Notes under the pieces: model-generated
The model's input: only the letters and a program-made list of their open reading frames with translations
What the model was told of the DNA's origin: nothing
Database searches by the model: none
Shown here: piece after piece, positions 7,603 to 15,370 of the stretch
Position numbering within the stretch: the first letter of the stretch is position 1
Layout of the letters: each line of letters starts with the position of its first letter
Program-made: the position numbers and the translations under genes
From: Chloroflexota bacterium
GTDB taxonomy: Bacteria; Chloroflexota; Limnocylindria; Limnocylindrales; CSP1-4
Assembly: GCA_021787395.1 (NCBI GenBank)
Contig: JAJYLZ010000034.1
Coordinates: 1 to 36,643, forward strand
Reading direction: 5' to 3'
Length of the DNA stretch: 36,643 nt

Positions 7603-7698
7603 AGGCGCCCCGGCGGGATGCTGTGGAAGTGCGCCCCGCGCAGCCCGCCTAGCGGTCCCGCCGCGGCGCCGGTCTGACGGCCCGCCAGCTCCGGAGGG

Positions 7699-8292
7699 TC
7701 AGACGGCGCACGTCGCCCTCGTGGCGCGCATCCGGAGCCGCCACACGACGGTCCCGACCAGCAGGACCAGCGACGCGGCGCCGAGGACTGGCTGGATCGG
7801 CGCCCAGACCGAGAGCGCCCCGCTGGTCCCGAGGAGCACGAGGGCGACCTTGTTGCACAGCGGGCAGCCGATGGCGAGGAACGTACCGAACGAGGCGACG
7901 CCGCCCAGCCAGGTGGCCCGCTCGTCTTCGGCAGACGCAGCCGACGCCCCCACGGCAGCCGCAGCCGACGCCCCCACGGCAGACGCGGACCCCGCCGAGG
8001 AAGCCGCCGCCCCTGTCGATGCCGCCCGGGACGCCGCCGCGCCGTCCTCGCCGAGCAGGATGATCGGCGACGTGGCCGCTGCCCAGGGTGACGAGTACGT
8101 GGCGCCGATGATCCCGATCAGGGGCGCGGACAGGAGCCACACGGTGATCGCGGCGTCGGTGGGCGGGATCTCGCGCCCGAACACCGGGTTGGGGATGATG
8201 GCCGCCACGACGCCGTAGGCGACCGCAGCCAGCACGGTCCAGAGCAGGACGTGGACGCGGAACTTCGCGTCCACCCAGGCGGGGCAGTTCAT
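7699..8292 (-). CDS. Integral membrane protein with CPLCNK motif, function unknown
   Basis: The 197 residues start MNCPAWVDAKFRVHVLLWTV. Hydrophobic segments lie near 14-34 and 46-66, then come an Ala/Ser-rich, low-complexity loop (about 82-125), and two more hydrophobic segments around 128-150 and 155-180. The most distinctive motif, AIGCPLCNKVALVLLGTSGA, places a Cys-x-x-Cys pair at the start of a membrane helix, followed by WAPIQP; I recall similar proteins of unknown role in other high-GC bacteria but no named family. The loop is encoded partly by an internal direct repeat (GCCGACGCCCCCACGGCAG) and probably varies in length. It follows the rhodanese gene by 4 bp and is the last gene of the ArsR operon, so a role in sulfur or thiol chemistry is inferred from context only. 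Confidence 0.7.
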   Translation of the reverse strand: MNCPAWVDAKFRVHVLLWTVLAAVAYGVVAAIIPNPVFGREIPPTDAAITVWLLSAPLIGIIGATYSSPWAAATSPIILLGEDGAAASRAASTGAAASSAGSASAVGASAAAAVGASAASAEDERATWLGGVASFGTFLAIGCPLCNKVALVLLGTSGALSVWAPIQPVLGAASLVLLVGTVVWRLRMRATRATCAV

Positions 8293-8296
8293 CGCG

Positions 8297-8902
8297 TCAG
8301 GTGCGGTTCTTCTGGACGATGCTGCGCCCGCTGGCCGTCCACGCGTTCATCCCGCCGTCGAGGTTCTGGATGTTTGTGTAGCCCATCTGGAGCAGCGTCT
8401 GGACCGCGATCCCGCTCTCGTTGCCGGACCGGCAGTACACGACGAGCTTGGCGGACTTGTCGGTCGGCAGCTCGGAGGCGCGCGCCTGGAGCTGGGTGTA
8501 CGGGATGTACAGGTCGGTGCCCGCGATCTCGCCGATGTACGGCGTCTTGACGTTGAGCAGCGTGAAGTCGTGCGTCTTGAGCTCGGACGCGAGCTGGTCG
8601 GGGGTGATGTCGGTGTAGGTGCCGTAGCTGGACTGGACGACGGTTCCCGTGCCCGGCGAGCCGGCCTTGCTCCCGCCCGAGAGCAGGGCGAAGCCGCCGA
8701 TCGCGACGACCGCGAGCACCAGGACCCCGACGACGGCCGCGATCGTGCGCGTCCGGCCCAAGCCCCTCTGGGCGCTGACCCGGCCTTTGGGTCCGCCGGC
8801 CCTGGGCGCGGCCTTGCCGCCCGGCACTGGCGTGCCGGCCTTGCCGCCCGGCACGGGTGCGCCGGCGCGGTCGAACCCCTTGCGCTGCTTCTGGCTGGCC
8901 AC
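8297..8902 (-). CDS. Membrane-anchored extracytoplasmic rhodanese-domain protein
   Basis: The 201-residue protein has a basic N-terminus containing a short repeat (APVPGGKAGTPVPGGKA), one transmembrane helix (about 54-74), a Gly/Ser linker and a single rhodanese domain (about 95-195). The active loop is YCRSGNES, with the persulfide-forming Cys, and the domain ends with NLDGGMNAW. Such domains move sulfane sulfur via a Cys persulfide. With positive charges before the helix, the domain should face outside. The GTG start at 8902 lies 3 bp after the osmC stop, indicating coupling. Position between osmC and the CPLCNK membrane protein suggests handling of reactive sulfur at the membrane; substrate is unknown. 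Confidence 0.85.
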   Translation of the reverse strand: MASQKQRKGFDRAGAPVPGGKAGTPVPGGKAAPRAGGPKGRVSAQRGLGRTRTIAAVVGVLVLAVVAIGGFALLSGGSKAGSPGTGTVVQSSYGTYTDITPDQLASELKTHDFTLLNVKTPYIGEIAGTDLYIPYTQLQARASELPTDKSAKLVVYCRSGNESGIAVQTLLQMGYTNIQNLDGGMNAWTASGRSIVQKNRT

Positions 8903-8905
8903 GGA

Positions 8906-9400
8906 TCAGGCCTCCGCCGGCACGGCGATCTCGCGGCGCGGGCCCTCCACGAGGACCTCGGCCGACGACTCGGCGCCCGTCTCGGCGTCGATGAGGCGGT
9001 AGCTGTGGTGGACCTCCGTGATCCCCGTCGCCAGGGTGGAGCCGACCGAGCAGTACTTGGTGGCCGAGAGCTCGATGGCCCGCGCGACCGCGGCCGGGTC
9101 CACGCCCACGCCCGTCACGATGTGGGTGACGTCGATCCGCGTGTACGCGTGGGGGTGGACGTCCATCTGCACGCCCGCCGTCTCGACGCTGTAGCCGCGG
9201 ACGTCCTGGCGCTTCTTGCGCAGGATCGAGATGACGTCCATCGCCGTGCAGCCCGCCAGCGCCAGCGGGACCAGTTCGGCCGGGCGCGCGCCCGTGTCGC
9301 CGTTGCCGTCGTCGAGGACGATCTGGTGGCCGCTGCCGAGGGAGCCGACGAAGCGGAGGCCGTCGCCCTCGAGGGTGACGGTGGCGTTCTTGATGGCCAT
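8906..9400 (-). CDS. OsmC/Ohr-family thiol peroxidase-like protein
   Basis: The 164 residues match the OsmC fold. The first conserved Cys is in LALAGCTAMDVISILRKKRQ at the start of the long helix, the second in SATKYCSVGSTLA; in OsmC/Ohr these two cysteines reduce organic or fatty-acid hydroperoxides, and some members also act on persulfides. There is no signal peptide, so it is cytoplasmic. ATG 9400 is preceded by TTGGAG at suitable distance. It is the first gene downstream of the ArsR regulator (53 bp gap) and is followed closely by the rhodanese. The YhfA-type subgroup seems likelier than Ohr because of the spacing around KYCSV, but that is a weak judgement. Confidence 0.87.
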   Translation of the reverse strand: MAIKNATVTLEGDGLRFVGSLGSGHQIVLDDGNGDTGARPAELVPLALAGCTAMDVISILRKKRQDVRGYSVETAGVQMDVHPHAYTRIDVTHIVTGVGVDPAAVARAIELSATKYCSVGSTLATGITEVHHSYRLIDAETGAESSAEVLVEGPRREIAVPAEA

Positions 9401-9453
9401 CTACGGGTCTCCAATGCACCGGCGCCGGCCGGTTCGTTCGGGGACGGTGCGGA

Positions 9454-9822
9454 TCAGCCTGCCGCGACGGCGGGCCGGGTGGACGGGGAGAGGCGGCTGG
9501 CGACCGGGGCGCTGCGCGCGGACAGCTGCCGCTCGACGATGCCGCTGACGATGTCGCAGGCGTCGAGGATGGCGGGCTCGGCCAGGCGGTAGCGGACCGA
9601 GGCTCCCTCGCGGCGCCCGTCCACCAGTCCGGCCGAGCGCAGCACCGCGAGGTGCTGGCTGGCGTTCGGGAGGGAGGTGCCGATGACCTCGGCGAGCTCG
9701 CCCACGGTGTGGTCGCCGCTGCCGAGGGAGGCGAGCAGCAGCAGCCGCTTGGGGTCGGTCAGGACCTTGCAGATCTCGGCGTGGCGGCGGAAGCGGTCGA
9801 GCAGATCGGGGTCGGCAGCCAT
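9454..9822 (-). CDS. ArsR/SmtB-family repressor with two cysteines
   Basis: The 122 residues form a winged helix-turn-helix: ICKVLTDPKRLLLLASL (helices 1-2), HTVGELAEVIGTSLPNASQH and LAVLRSAGLVDGRREGAS (recognition helix and wing), then a C-terminal dimer helix. There is no metal motif of the ELCVCDL type. Two cysteines are present, at residues 18 and 89 counted from ATG 9822 (HAEICKV and LDACDIV), one in the first helix and one in the last, an arrangement reminiscent of dithiol or persulfide sensors such as SqrR/BigR. ATG 9822 is preferred over GTG 9837 because a -10 box lies 6 nt upstream of it. It heads the osmC-rhodanese-membrane protein operon and probably represses it. Confidence 0.86.
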   Translation of the reverse strand: MAADPDLLDRFRRHAEICKVLTDPKRLLLLASLGSGDHTVGELAEVIGTSLPNASQHLAVLRSAGLVDGRREGASVRYRLAEPAILDACDIVSGIVERQLSARSAPVASRLSPSTRPAVAAG

Positions 9823-9828
9823 GGCCCG

Positions 9829-9857
9829 ACCGTACACCTAGTTGCGCAATTGCGCAA
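9829..9857 (-). promoter_or_regulatory. Promoter and operator of the arsR operon
   Basis: TTGCGCAATTGCGCAA at 9842-9857 is a perfect 16-bp palindrome made of two TTGCGCAA units, each itself palindromic. Read leftward, its outer TTGCGC (9857-9852) can serve as the -35 box, exactly 17 nt from TACGGT (9834-9829), which in turn lies 6 nt before ATG 9822. A repressor bound to the palindrome would block the -35 box, the usual ArsR autorepression layout. Confidence 0.65.
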
Positions 9858-9904
9858 GTGGACGAACGCTTCCCGGCGCCCGTGTCGGCCGCCGCGGGAG
9901 GTGG

Positions 9905-9910
9905 CACCAT
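9905..9910 (+). promoter_or_regulatory. Weak candidate -10 box of the homocysteine methyltransferase gene
   Basis: CACCAT lies 7 nt before ATG 9918 and no Shine-Dalgarno sequence is present, matching the leaderless layout of neighbours but with a poorer hexamer. Confidence 0.25.
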
Positions 9911-9917
9911 CCAGCGC

Positions 9918-10868
9918 ATGGATGCCACCGCTTTCCGGACGGCCCTCGACGCGGGCGAAGCCATGCTGCTCGACGGCGGCCTGTCCACCCAGCTCGAGGC
10001 GCAGGGCGCCGACCTGTCCGACCGCCTGTGGTCGGCCCGGCTCCTCGCCGACGACCCGGCGGCGATCGTGGCCGCCCACCTCGCCTTCTTCCGATCCGGC
10101 GCCCGCGTGGCGACGACGGCTAGCTACCAGGCGACGTTCGAGGGGTTCGCGGCCCGGGGGATCGACCGCGGCGGGGCCGAGGCGCTGCTGCGCCGGAGCG
10201 TCGAGCTGGCCGGCCAGGCGCGGAGCTTGGCGGCGGCGGAGGATTCGGCGGCGGGGCGCCCGCCCGTCCGTCGGTTCGTCGCCGCGTCGGTGGGGCCGTA
10301 CGGGGCGATGCTCGCCGACGGCTCGGAGTACCGCGGCCGGTATGGCCGGACCGTGGCGGAGCTGCGCGATTTCCACCGCGACCGCATGGCCGTGCTCGCG
10401 TCCACTGATGCGGACGTGCTGGCGGTCGAGACGATCCCCGAGGTCGAGGAGGCGGCCGCCGTCGCCGAGCTGCTCCCGCAGGTCGAGGGCGCCGCGGCCT
10501 GGGTCAGCTTCTCCTGCCGGGACGGCGCCCACCTGTGCAGCGGCGCGCCGGTCGAGGAGGGCGTGGCGGCGGTGGACGGTCGGCCCGGGGTGCTGGCGGT
10601 GGGAGTCAACTGCACCGCGCCGGAGCACCTCGACGAGCTGGTGGGCCGCATCCGCGCCGCCACCCCGCTGCCGATCGTGGTCTACCCGAACAGCGGCGAG
10701 GGCTGGGACGCGGCGGCCCGACGCTGGACGGGCTTCGGGCGCGACCGCGTGGACCCCGACGCCGCGCGGCGCTGGCGCGGCCTGGGCGCCGGGCTGGTGG
10801 GCGGCTGCTGCCGCGTCACGCCGGACCAGATCGCCGCCCTCGCCCCGGCCCTGGCCGGCGGCGCGTGA
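9918..10868 (+). CDS. mmuM: Homocysteine S-methyltransferase
   Basis: The 316-residue protein is a cobalamin-independent, zinc-dependent methyltransferase of the MmuM/BHMT type, which transfers a methyl group from S-methylmethionine or S-adenosylmethionine to homocysteine to form methionine. Landmarks are LLDGGLSTQLEAQG at the N-terminus, TTASYQATFEGF, VAASVGPYGAMLADGSEYRG, DVLAVETIPEVEEA, the zinc Cys in VGVNCTAPEHL and the paired zinc cysteines in GGCCRVTPDQI at the C-terminus. Length is normal. ATG 9918 is preferred over the upstream start at 9858 since conservation begins just after it. It is divergent from arsR and stands alone, followed by a strong hairpin. Confidence 0.92.
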   Translation: MDATAFRTALDAGEAMLLDGGLSTQLEAQGADLSDRLWSARLLADDPAAIVAAHLAFFRSGARVATTASYQATFEGFAARGIDRGGAEALLRRSVELAGQARSLAAAEDSAAGRPPVRRFVAASVGPYGAMLADGSEYRGRYGRTVAELRDFHRDRMAVLASTDADVLAVETIPEVEEAAAVAELLPQVEGAAAWVSFSCRDGAHLCSGAPVEEGVAAVDGRPGVLAVGVNCTAPEHLDELVGRIRAATPLPIVVYPNSGEGWDAAARRWTGFGRDRVDPDAARRWRGLGAGLVGGCCRVTPDQIAALAPALAGGA

Positions 10869-10886
10869 GGCGCCGGTGAGCGACGG

Positions 10887-10903
10887 GCCCGCGAGCCGCG
10901 GGC
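10887..10903 (+). terminator. GC hairpin after mmuM
   Basis: GCCCGCG-AGC-CGCGGGC is a perfect 7-bp stem with a 3-nt loop, 18 bp after the mmuM stop. There is no T tract, so intrinsic termination is only presumed. Confidence 0.45.
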
Positions 10904-11021
10904 GCGCGGGGCGCGCGCCGTCGCGAGGTGCCGGGCGACGGCGTGGCCCGGCGCCCGCCGAGCGACAATGGGACCCGAGCGCGCACTCCGACGCTCCCCA
11001 TCGACCTGGAGGCCATCCAGC

Positions 11022-11699
11022 GTGAATCGCGGTCTGGCGACCGCTGCCGTCGCCCTCGTGCTCCTCCCGCTCGTCGCCGGCTGCTCCGGGCTGCAGGGCA
11101 AGGCGAGCCCGTCGCCCTCGGGCCCGGCGCCCGTGCCCGCGGGGACGCACACCACGATGTCGTTCCAGCCCGCCACCACGTACACGGTGGGAACCGGGTG
11201 GGTCAACCCGATCGACTCGCCGGACTACTTCAACCTCGCCCTCGCGACGGACTCGAACAACGGGATCCACCTGTTCCACAACCCGCAGGCGCTGTCGCAG
11301 GACGCGGCCTGCCCGGCGGCCCCGCAGGCGGGCGTCGGCGCCACCGCGGCCGACCTCGTGGCGTGGATCCGGTCGCTCCCGGGCCTCAACGTCTCCCTGC
11401 CGATCATGGTCACCGTGGGCGGGCTGCCGGCGACCCAGATGGACGTCAGCATCCACAGCACCTGGACCAGGACGTGCTCGTTCGCCAACGGGCTGCCTAC
11501 CGTGCCCCTGTTCTTCCGGTCGTCGGTGAACCTGGGCTGGTGGGTGGCGGGCGACGAGAAGTTGCGGCTCTACCTGCTGGACGTGCCCGGCCAGGGCACC
11601 GTGGTCGTGGACCTCGACTCGTTCGCCGGCGACGGGTTCGGCGACCTGCTCACGAGCGGCGCGCCGGTGGTCAAGAGCCTCTCGTTCGCCGTCAAGTGA
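11022..11699 (+). CDS. Predicted lipoprotein of unknown function
   Basis: The start is GTG 11022, with CTGGAGG about 9 nt upstream. The 225-residue protein has a lipoprotein signal peptide ending in the lipobox LVAGC near residue 21, then a Ser/Pro linker and a compact domain that includes TGWVNPIDSPDYFNLALA, DLVAWIRSLPGLNVS, VGGLPATQMDV and a closing VVVDLDSFAGDGFGDLL. A pair of cysteines (DAACPA and RTCSF) may form a disulfide outside the cell. I recognise no named family; the pattern of a positioned aspartate-rich strand and many Gly/Pro turns is that of small secreted beta proteins. Its stop overlaps the glycosyltransferase start (GTGA), so the two are co-translated, which hints at an envelope role. 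Confidence 0.75.
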   Translation: MNRGLATAAVALVLLPLVAGCSGLQGKASPSPSGPAPVPAGTHTTMSFQPATTYTVGTGWVNPIDSPDYFNLALATDSNNGIHLFHNPQALSQDAACPAAPQAGVGATAADLVAWIRSLPGLNVSLPIMVTVGGLPATQMDVSIHSTWTRTCSFANGLPTVPLFFRSSVNLGWWVAGDEKLRLYLLDVPGQGTVVVDLDSFAGDGFGDLLTSGAPVVKSLSFAVK

Positions 11700-12469
11700 C
11701 CGCTGCGCCCGTCGACCGGCGCGGCAGCCCCGTGCCGCGCGTGCTGGCCCTGATCCCGGGCTACCAGGAGGGCCCGCGGATCGGGGCGGTGGTGGCGGCC
11801 GCCCGACGCCACCTGCCGGTGCTCGTGGTGGACGACGGCTCGACCGACGACACCGGCGCGCAGGCCGCCGCCGCAGGAGCGGAGGTCGTGGCCCAGCGCC
11901 CGAACCAGGGCAAGGGCGTCGCGCTCCGGACCGGCTTCCGCCACGCGCTCGAGGAGGGCTACGACGCTGTCGTCACGCTCGACGCCGACGGCCAGCACGA
12001 CCCCGACGAGATCCCGCGCCTGCTGGCCGCGTTCATCGCCGGCGACGCCGGGGCGCCGGCCGGGCCGGGCGGTCGGGGGGCGGTGGAAGCTGCGCGCACT
12101 CGGCCGGAGCTCGTGATCGGCCGGCGCGACTTCGCGCGGATGCCGATCGTGCGCCAGCTGTCCAACCGCCTCGGCGGCGCCGCCTTCTCGTGGGCCGTGG
12201 GCGTGCCGATCCCCGACAACCAGTCGGGCTACCGGCTCGTCGGCCGCCGGCTCATGGCCGCCATGGCCGACAGCCGCGAGACGGGGTTCGAGTTCGAGGT
12301 GGAGATGATCGCGGTGTGCATCCGCCGTGGATGGCCGCTGGCCTGGGTGCCCATCTCCACCATCTACGCGGGGGAGCCGAGCCACGTCCGGCCGCTGCAC
12401 CACCTGCGCCACTTCGTGCGCGCCACGCGTGCCGCCCGCCGCCTCGTCCGGGCCTCCGATTCGGTGTAG
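11696..12469 (+). CDS. Family 2 glycosyltransferase (polyprenyl-phosphate type)
   Basis: The 257-residue protein has the GT-A fold signatures ALIPGYQEGPRIG, LVVDDGSTDDT, QGKGVALRTGFRHAL and TLDADGQHDPDEI (the metal-binding DxD), followed by DNQSGYRL and ETGFEFEVEM typical of dolichol-phosphate mannosyltransferase-like enzymes. Such proteins transfer a sugar from a nucleotide donor to a lipid carrier on the cytoplasmic side. There is no transmembrane segment, and a short Gly/Pro insertion (AGAPAGPGGRG) follows the DxD region. GTG 11696 overlaps the lipoprotein stop (GTGA). Donor and acceptor cannot be told from the sequence. Confidence 0.88.
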   Translation: MTAAPVDRRGSPVPRVLALIPGYQEGPRIGAVVAAARRHLPVLVVDDGSTDDTGAQAAAAGAEVVAQRPNQGKGVALRTGFRHALEEGYDAVVTLDADGQHDPDEIPRLLAAFIAGDAGAPAGPGGRGAVEAARTRPELVIGRRDFARMPIVRQLSNRLGGAAFSWAVGVPIPDNQSGYRLVGRRLMAAMADSRETGFEFEVEMIAVCIRRGWPLAWVPISTIYAGEPSHVRPLHHLRHFVRATRAARRLVRASDSV

Positions 12470-12569
12470 TTCTCCGCAACTTCATCGCGTCTCGACTCGC
12501 TCTGAAGCCATTTGCCTCATGCTTGACGGGTCCGACCATGCCCGGCCCCGCCCGTACCCACCCAGGAAC

Positions 12570-13973
12570 ATGACTGAACCCTCCGCCCCGCCGCCCCCCG
12601 ACCAGCCGGGCGCCGCGTCCTCCGAACCCTCGCCGTCCCCGTGGGCGGCTCCCGCCCCGCCGCCCCCGCCCCGCGTGGCGCCCGCCGCCGGCAGCGGGGT
12701 GCCGAAGATCCTGGTGGCGGTGCTGGCCCCCGTCCTCGCCGTCGTCATGTTCGCGGGCGGCCTCGCGCTCGGGCAGTCCGGCGCCGTCGGCCCCACCGCG
12801 GGCGGGCAGCCGGGACCCGCCGGATCGGGCGTGGCCGTCCCGTCGGACTCGCCCACCCCGGACCAGGCGCTCAGCCTGATCGAGCAGGCGTGGCACGACA
12901 TCCAGGACAACTACGTCGACGCCAAGGACCTCAACAACCAGCAGCTCGCGTACTCGGCGATCCAGGGGATCGTCACAGCCGTCGGCGACTCGGGGCACAC
13001 GTCGTTCATGACGGCGGCCGAGGCCAAGGCGATGGACCAGTCGCTGTCCGGCACCTTCGTCGGGATCGGCGTCGAGGTTGCCCCCGACGACGGCAAGGGC
13101 GGCGTGGTGGTGGCCCAGGTGTTCCCCAACACGCCGGCCCAGGAGGCCGGCCTCCTGCGCGGCGACCGCATCGTCGGCGTCAACGGCAAGCCCACCACGG
13201 GCCAGACGCAGGACCAGATCGTGCAGTCGATCCGCGGCCCGGCCGGCTCGCAGGTCACCCTCACCGTGCAGCGCACCGGCGTCACCGACTTCCAGGTGAC
13301 CATCACCCGCCGCCAGTACGACCTGCCGCTGTCGAGCTGGACGATGATCCCGGGGCGGAAGGTGGCGTTCATCCGGCTCGACTCGTTCGCCACCGGGGCC
13401 GGCAAGGCCGTGAACAGCGCCGTCCAGGCCGCCGAGAAGGCGGGCGCCACCGCGATCATCTTCGACCTGCGGGACAACGGCGGCGGCTACGTCAACGAGG
13501 CGGTCGACGTCGCCAGCACGTTCGTGCCCGACGGCACCGTGTACCAGAGCGTGGACCGAAGCGGCAAGGTGACCGACATCCCGATCAAGCCGGGCGGGAT
13601 CGCGACCACGATCCCGATGGTGGTCCTGGCCAACGGCAATACCGCCAGCGCCGCCGAGATCGTGACCGGCTGCATCCAGGACGCGGGCCGGGCGAAGGTC
13701 GTGGGCGAGAAGACGTTCGGGACCGGCACCGTGCTCGGGCGCTTCACGCTGGCCGACGGCTCGGTGCTCCGCATCGGCACCGAGAAGTGGCTGACCCGCG
13801 ACGGCCGCCCGATCTGGCATGAGGGCCTCGACCCGGACTACACGGTGGCCCTGCCCTCGACCGTCGCCCCGCTGACGCCCAACGACGTGCAGGGCATGAC
13901 GGCCGCGCAGCTGGCCGCCTCGGGCGACGCCCAGCTGCTCAAGGCGCTCGCGCTGCTCCAGGGCCAGGGCTGA
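12570..13973 (+). CDS. C-terminal processing protease, S41 family (CtpA-like)
   Basis: The 467 residues comprise a Pro-rich cytoplasmic tail (1-43), one membrane helix (about 46-68), an N-terminal helical segment (LIEQAWHDIQDNYVDAKDLN), a PDZ domain (about 165-245, GIGVEVAPDDGKGG ... GLLRGDRIVGVNGKPT), and the S41 domain. The catalytic Ser is in NGNTASAAEIV and the Lys in GEKTFGTGTV; IFDLRDNGGGYVNEAV and GLDPDYTV are typical. It trims the C-termini of exported proteins outside the membrane. The ATG at 12570 has only a weak AGGA close upstream. It is probably a single-gene unit, with a hairpin after the stop. Confidence 0.92.
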   Translation: MTEPSAPPPPDQPGAASSEPSPSPWAAPAPPPPPRVAPAAGSGVPKILVAVLAPVLAVVMFAGGLALGQSGAVGPTAGGQPGPAGSGVAVPSDSPTPDQALSLIEQAWHDIQDNYVDAKDLNNQQLAYSAIQGIVTAVGDSGHTSFMTAAEAKAMDQSLSGTFVGIGVEVAPDDGKGGVVVAQVFPNTPAQEAGLLRGDRIVGVNGKPTTGQTQDQIVQSIRGPAGSQVTLTVQRTGVTDFQVTITRRQYDLPLSSWTMIPGRKVAFIRLDSFATGAGKAVNSAVQAAEKAGATAIIFDLRDNGGGYVNEAVDVASTFVPDGTVYQSVDRSGKVTDIPIKPGGIATTIPMVVLANGNTASAAEIVTGCIQDAGRAKVVGEKTFGTGTVLGRFTLADGSVLRIGTEKWLTRDGRPIWHEGLDPDYTVALPSTVAPLTPNDVQGMTAAQLAASGDAQLLKALALLQGQG

Positions 13974-13996
13974 CGGCCGGGCCGGGCTGACCGCGG

Positions 13997-14022
13997 CGCC
14001 GGCGTAGCGCACTGCGCCGGCG
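13997..14022 (+). terminator. GC hairpin after the S41 protease gene
   Basis: CGCCGGCG occurs at 13997-14004 and 14015-14022; being self-complementary, the two copies can pair as an 8-bp stem with a 10-nt loop. No T tract follows. Confidence 0.4.
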
Positions 14023-14053
14023 AAGCGCCAGAAACCTCACACGCGAACCCGGC

Positions 14054-14088
14054 ATATCTAGACATTGCGGCCGCACATCTGCCATCCT
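14054..14088 (+). promoter_or_regulatory. Candidate promoter and operator of the mod operon
   Basis: ATATCTAGACAT (14054-14065) is a 10/12 palindrome centred on CTAG in an otherwise GC-rich region. It overlaps a -35-like TAGACA (14059-14064), which is 18 nt from CATCCT (14083-14088), 7 nt before the ATG of the HTH-TOBE gene. A regulator binding the palindrome would block this promoter. Confidence 0.4.
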
Positions 14089-14095
14089 TGCGGGC

Positions 14096-14518
14096 ATGAC
14101 GGAGCCCGAGCACGAGTCCGAGACGCTGATCCGCGTCGGCCAGGCGGCCGAGATGCTGGGCGTGTCGGTGGAGACGCTGCGCCGCTGGGAGGCGGACGGC
14201 CGACTCGCCACCACCAGGTCCGAGGGCGGCCAGCGGCTGGTCGGCCTCGCCGCCGTGAGCCGCCTGCTCGCCGAGCGCCGCCAGGCCGCGGCGAGCAGGC
14301 CCATCGTGGCCCAGTCCGCCCGCAACCGCTTCCCCGGGATCGTGACCCGGATCGAGCGGGACCGCGTGGCCGCCGTGGTCGAGGTCCAGGCCGGGCCGCA
14401 CCGGCTCGTCTCGCTGATGACCGCGGAGGCCGTGGACGACCTCGGGCTCGAGGTCGGCCGCGAGGCCGTGTGCGTGGTCAAGGCCACCAACGTCATCGTG
14501 GAGATCCCGTCGAGCTAA
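14096..14518 (+). CDS. HTH-TOBE (Mop) molybdate-responsive regulator
   Basis: The 140-residue protein joins a MerR/excisionase-like helix-turn-helix (IRVGQAAEMLGVSVETLRRW, with the wing DGRLATTRSEGGQR) to a C-terminal TOBE/Mop domain (about 74-138, starting SARNRFPGIVTRIERDR and ending VVKATNVIVEIP). Mop domains bind molybdate or tungstate at oligomer interfaces. This is a one-piece alternative to ModE: it likely senses oxyanion and controls the modAB genes that follow. Its TAA stop overlaps the modA ATG (TAATG), so all three are translated from one message. Confidence 0.87.
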   Translation: MTEPEHESETLIRVGQAAEMLGVSVETLRRWEADGRLATTRSEGGQRLVGLAAVSRLLAERRQAAASRPIVAQSARNRFPGIVTRIERDRVAAVVEVQAGPHRLVSLMTAEAVDDLGLEVGREAVCVVKATNVIVEIPSS

Positions 14519-15363
14519 TGGGAGCCGCCGCCGTGCGTCGCCGTCTGCTGTCCGTCCTGCTCGTCGCCCTAGCGGTGTCCGCGTGCTCGGGCGGATCGTC
14601 GCCGTCCGTGGCGACTGCCGTGGCGTCCGCGGCGTCCTCCCCCGCGCGCGCCGTGGAGCTGCAGGTCTACGCGGCGGCGTCGCTCACGTCGGCGCTGGAC
14701 AAGGTCAAGACGGCGTACGAGGCGGCGAACCCGGGGATCACGCTGACGATCTCCACGGACTCGTCCACGGCCCTCGAGACCAAGATCGAGCAGGGCGCCC
14801 CGGCCGACGTGCTCCTCTCGGCGGACACGGCCAACCCCCAGAAGCTGGTGGACAAGGGCCTCGCGTCGGGCTCGATGACCCTGTTCGCGGGCAACAAGCT
14901 GACCGTCATCGTGCCCACCGGCAACCCGGCCGGGATCGCCGCGCCGCAGGACCTCGCCCGGGCCGGCGTGAAGGTCATCGCCTGCACCGACGGCGTGCCG
15001 ATCCAGAAGTACACGGCCCTGTGGCTGGACAAGGTCAAGGCCCTCCCCGCGTACGGGGCGGACTTCCCCGCCAGGTACGCGGCCAACGTCGTCTCCCGCG
15101 AGGACAACGTGAGCGGGATCGTGACCAAGGTGGGCCTGGGCGAGGGCGACGCCGGGGTCGTCTACGTCAGCGACGCCAAAACGTCCGACAAGGTCGCCAC
15201 GATCGACATCCCGGACGCCGAGAACGTGTCCGCGTCGTACGGCGGGGTGGTGGTCAAGGCCTCGCCGAACCAGTCGGCGGCGGCGGCGTTCCTGGGCTGG
15301 CTCGCCGGCCCCGACGGCCAGGCGATCCTCGCGACCTTCGGCTTCCTGGCGCCGTCGAGGTAG
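14518..15363 (+). CDS. modA: Molybdate ABC transporter substrate-binding lipoprotein ModA
   Basis: The 281-residue protein has a signal peptide with lipobox VSAC (Cys near 23), a Ser/Ala linker, and the periplasmic-binding fold of ModA: LQVYAAASLTSALDKV at the start, STDSSTALETKIEQGAPADV, FAGNKLTVIVP, EDNVSGIVTKVGLGEGDAGV and YGGVVVKASPNQSAAAAFLGW. The first Ser of AAASLT and the DSSTALE serines are positions that bind the oxyanion in ModA. In this organism it would be anchored in the outer leaflet of the cytoplasmic membrane and pass molybdate or tungstate to ModB. It overlaps the regulator gene and precedes modB by 7 bp. Confidence 0.92.
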   Translation: MGAAAVRRRLLSVLLVALAVSACSGGSSPSVATAVASAASSPARAVELQVYAAASLTSALDKVKTAYEAANPGITLTISTDSSTALETKIEQGAPADVLLSADTANPQKLVDKGLASGSMTLFAGNKLTVIVPTGNPAGIAAPQDLARAGVKVIACTDGVPIQKYTALWLDKVKALPAYGADFPARYAANVVSREDNVSGIVTKVGLGEGDAGVVYVSDAKTSDKVATIDIPDAENVSASYGGVVVKASPNQSAAAAFLGWLAGPDGQAILATFGFLAPSR

Positions 15364-15370
15364 GGAGCGC

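Noticed and set aside
7374..7677. Repeat proteins encoded by the 18-bp tandem repeat (for example GAPPAL, AHHRRW, VMRPAP units)
   Set aside because: Several frames on both strands are open only because the unit is a multiple of three without stops; no frame has a convincing start, signal or flanking domain.
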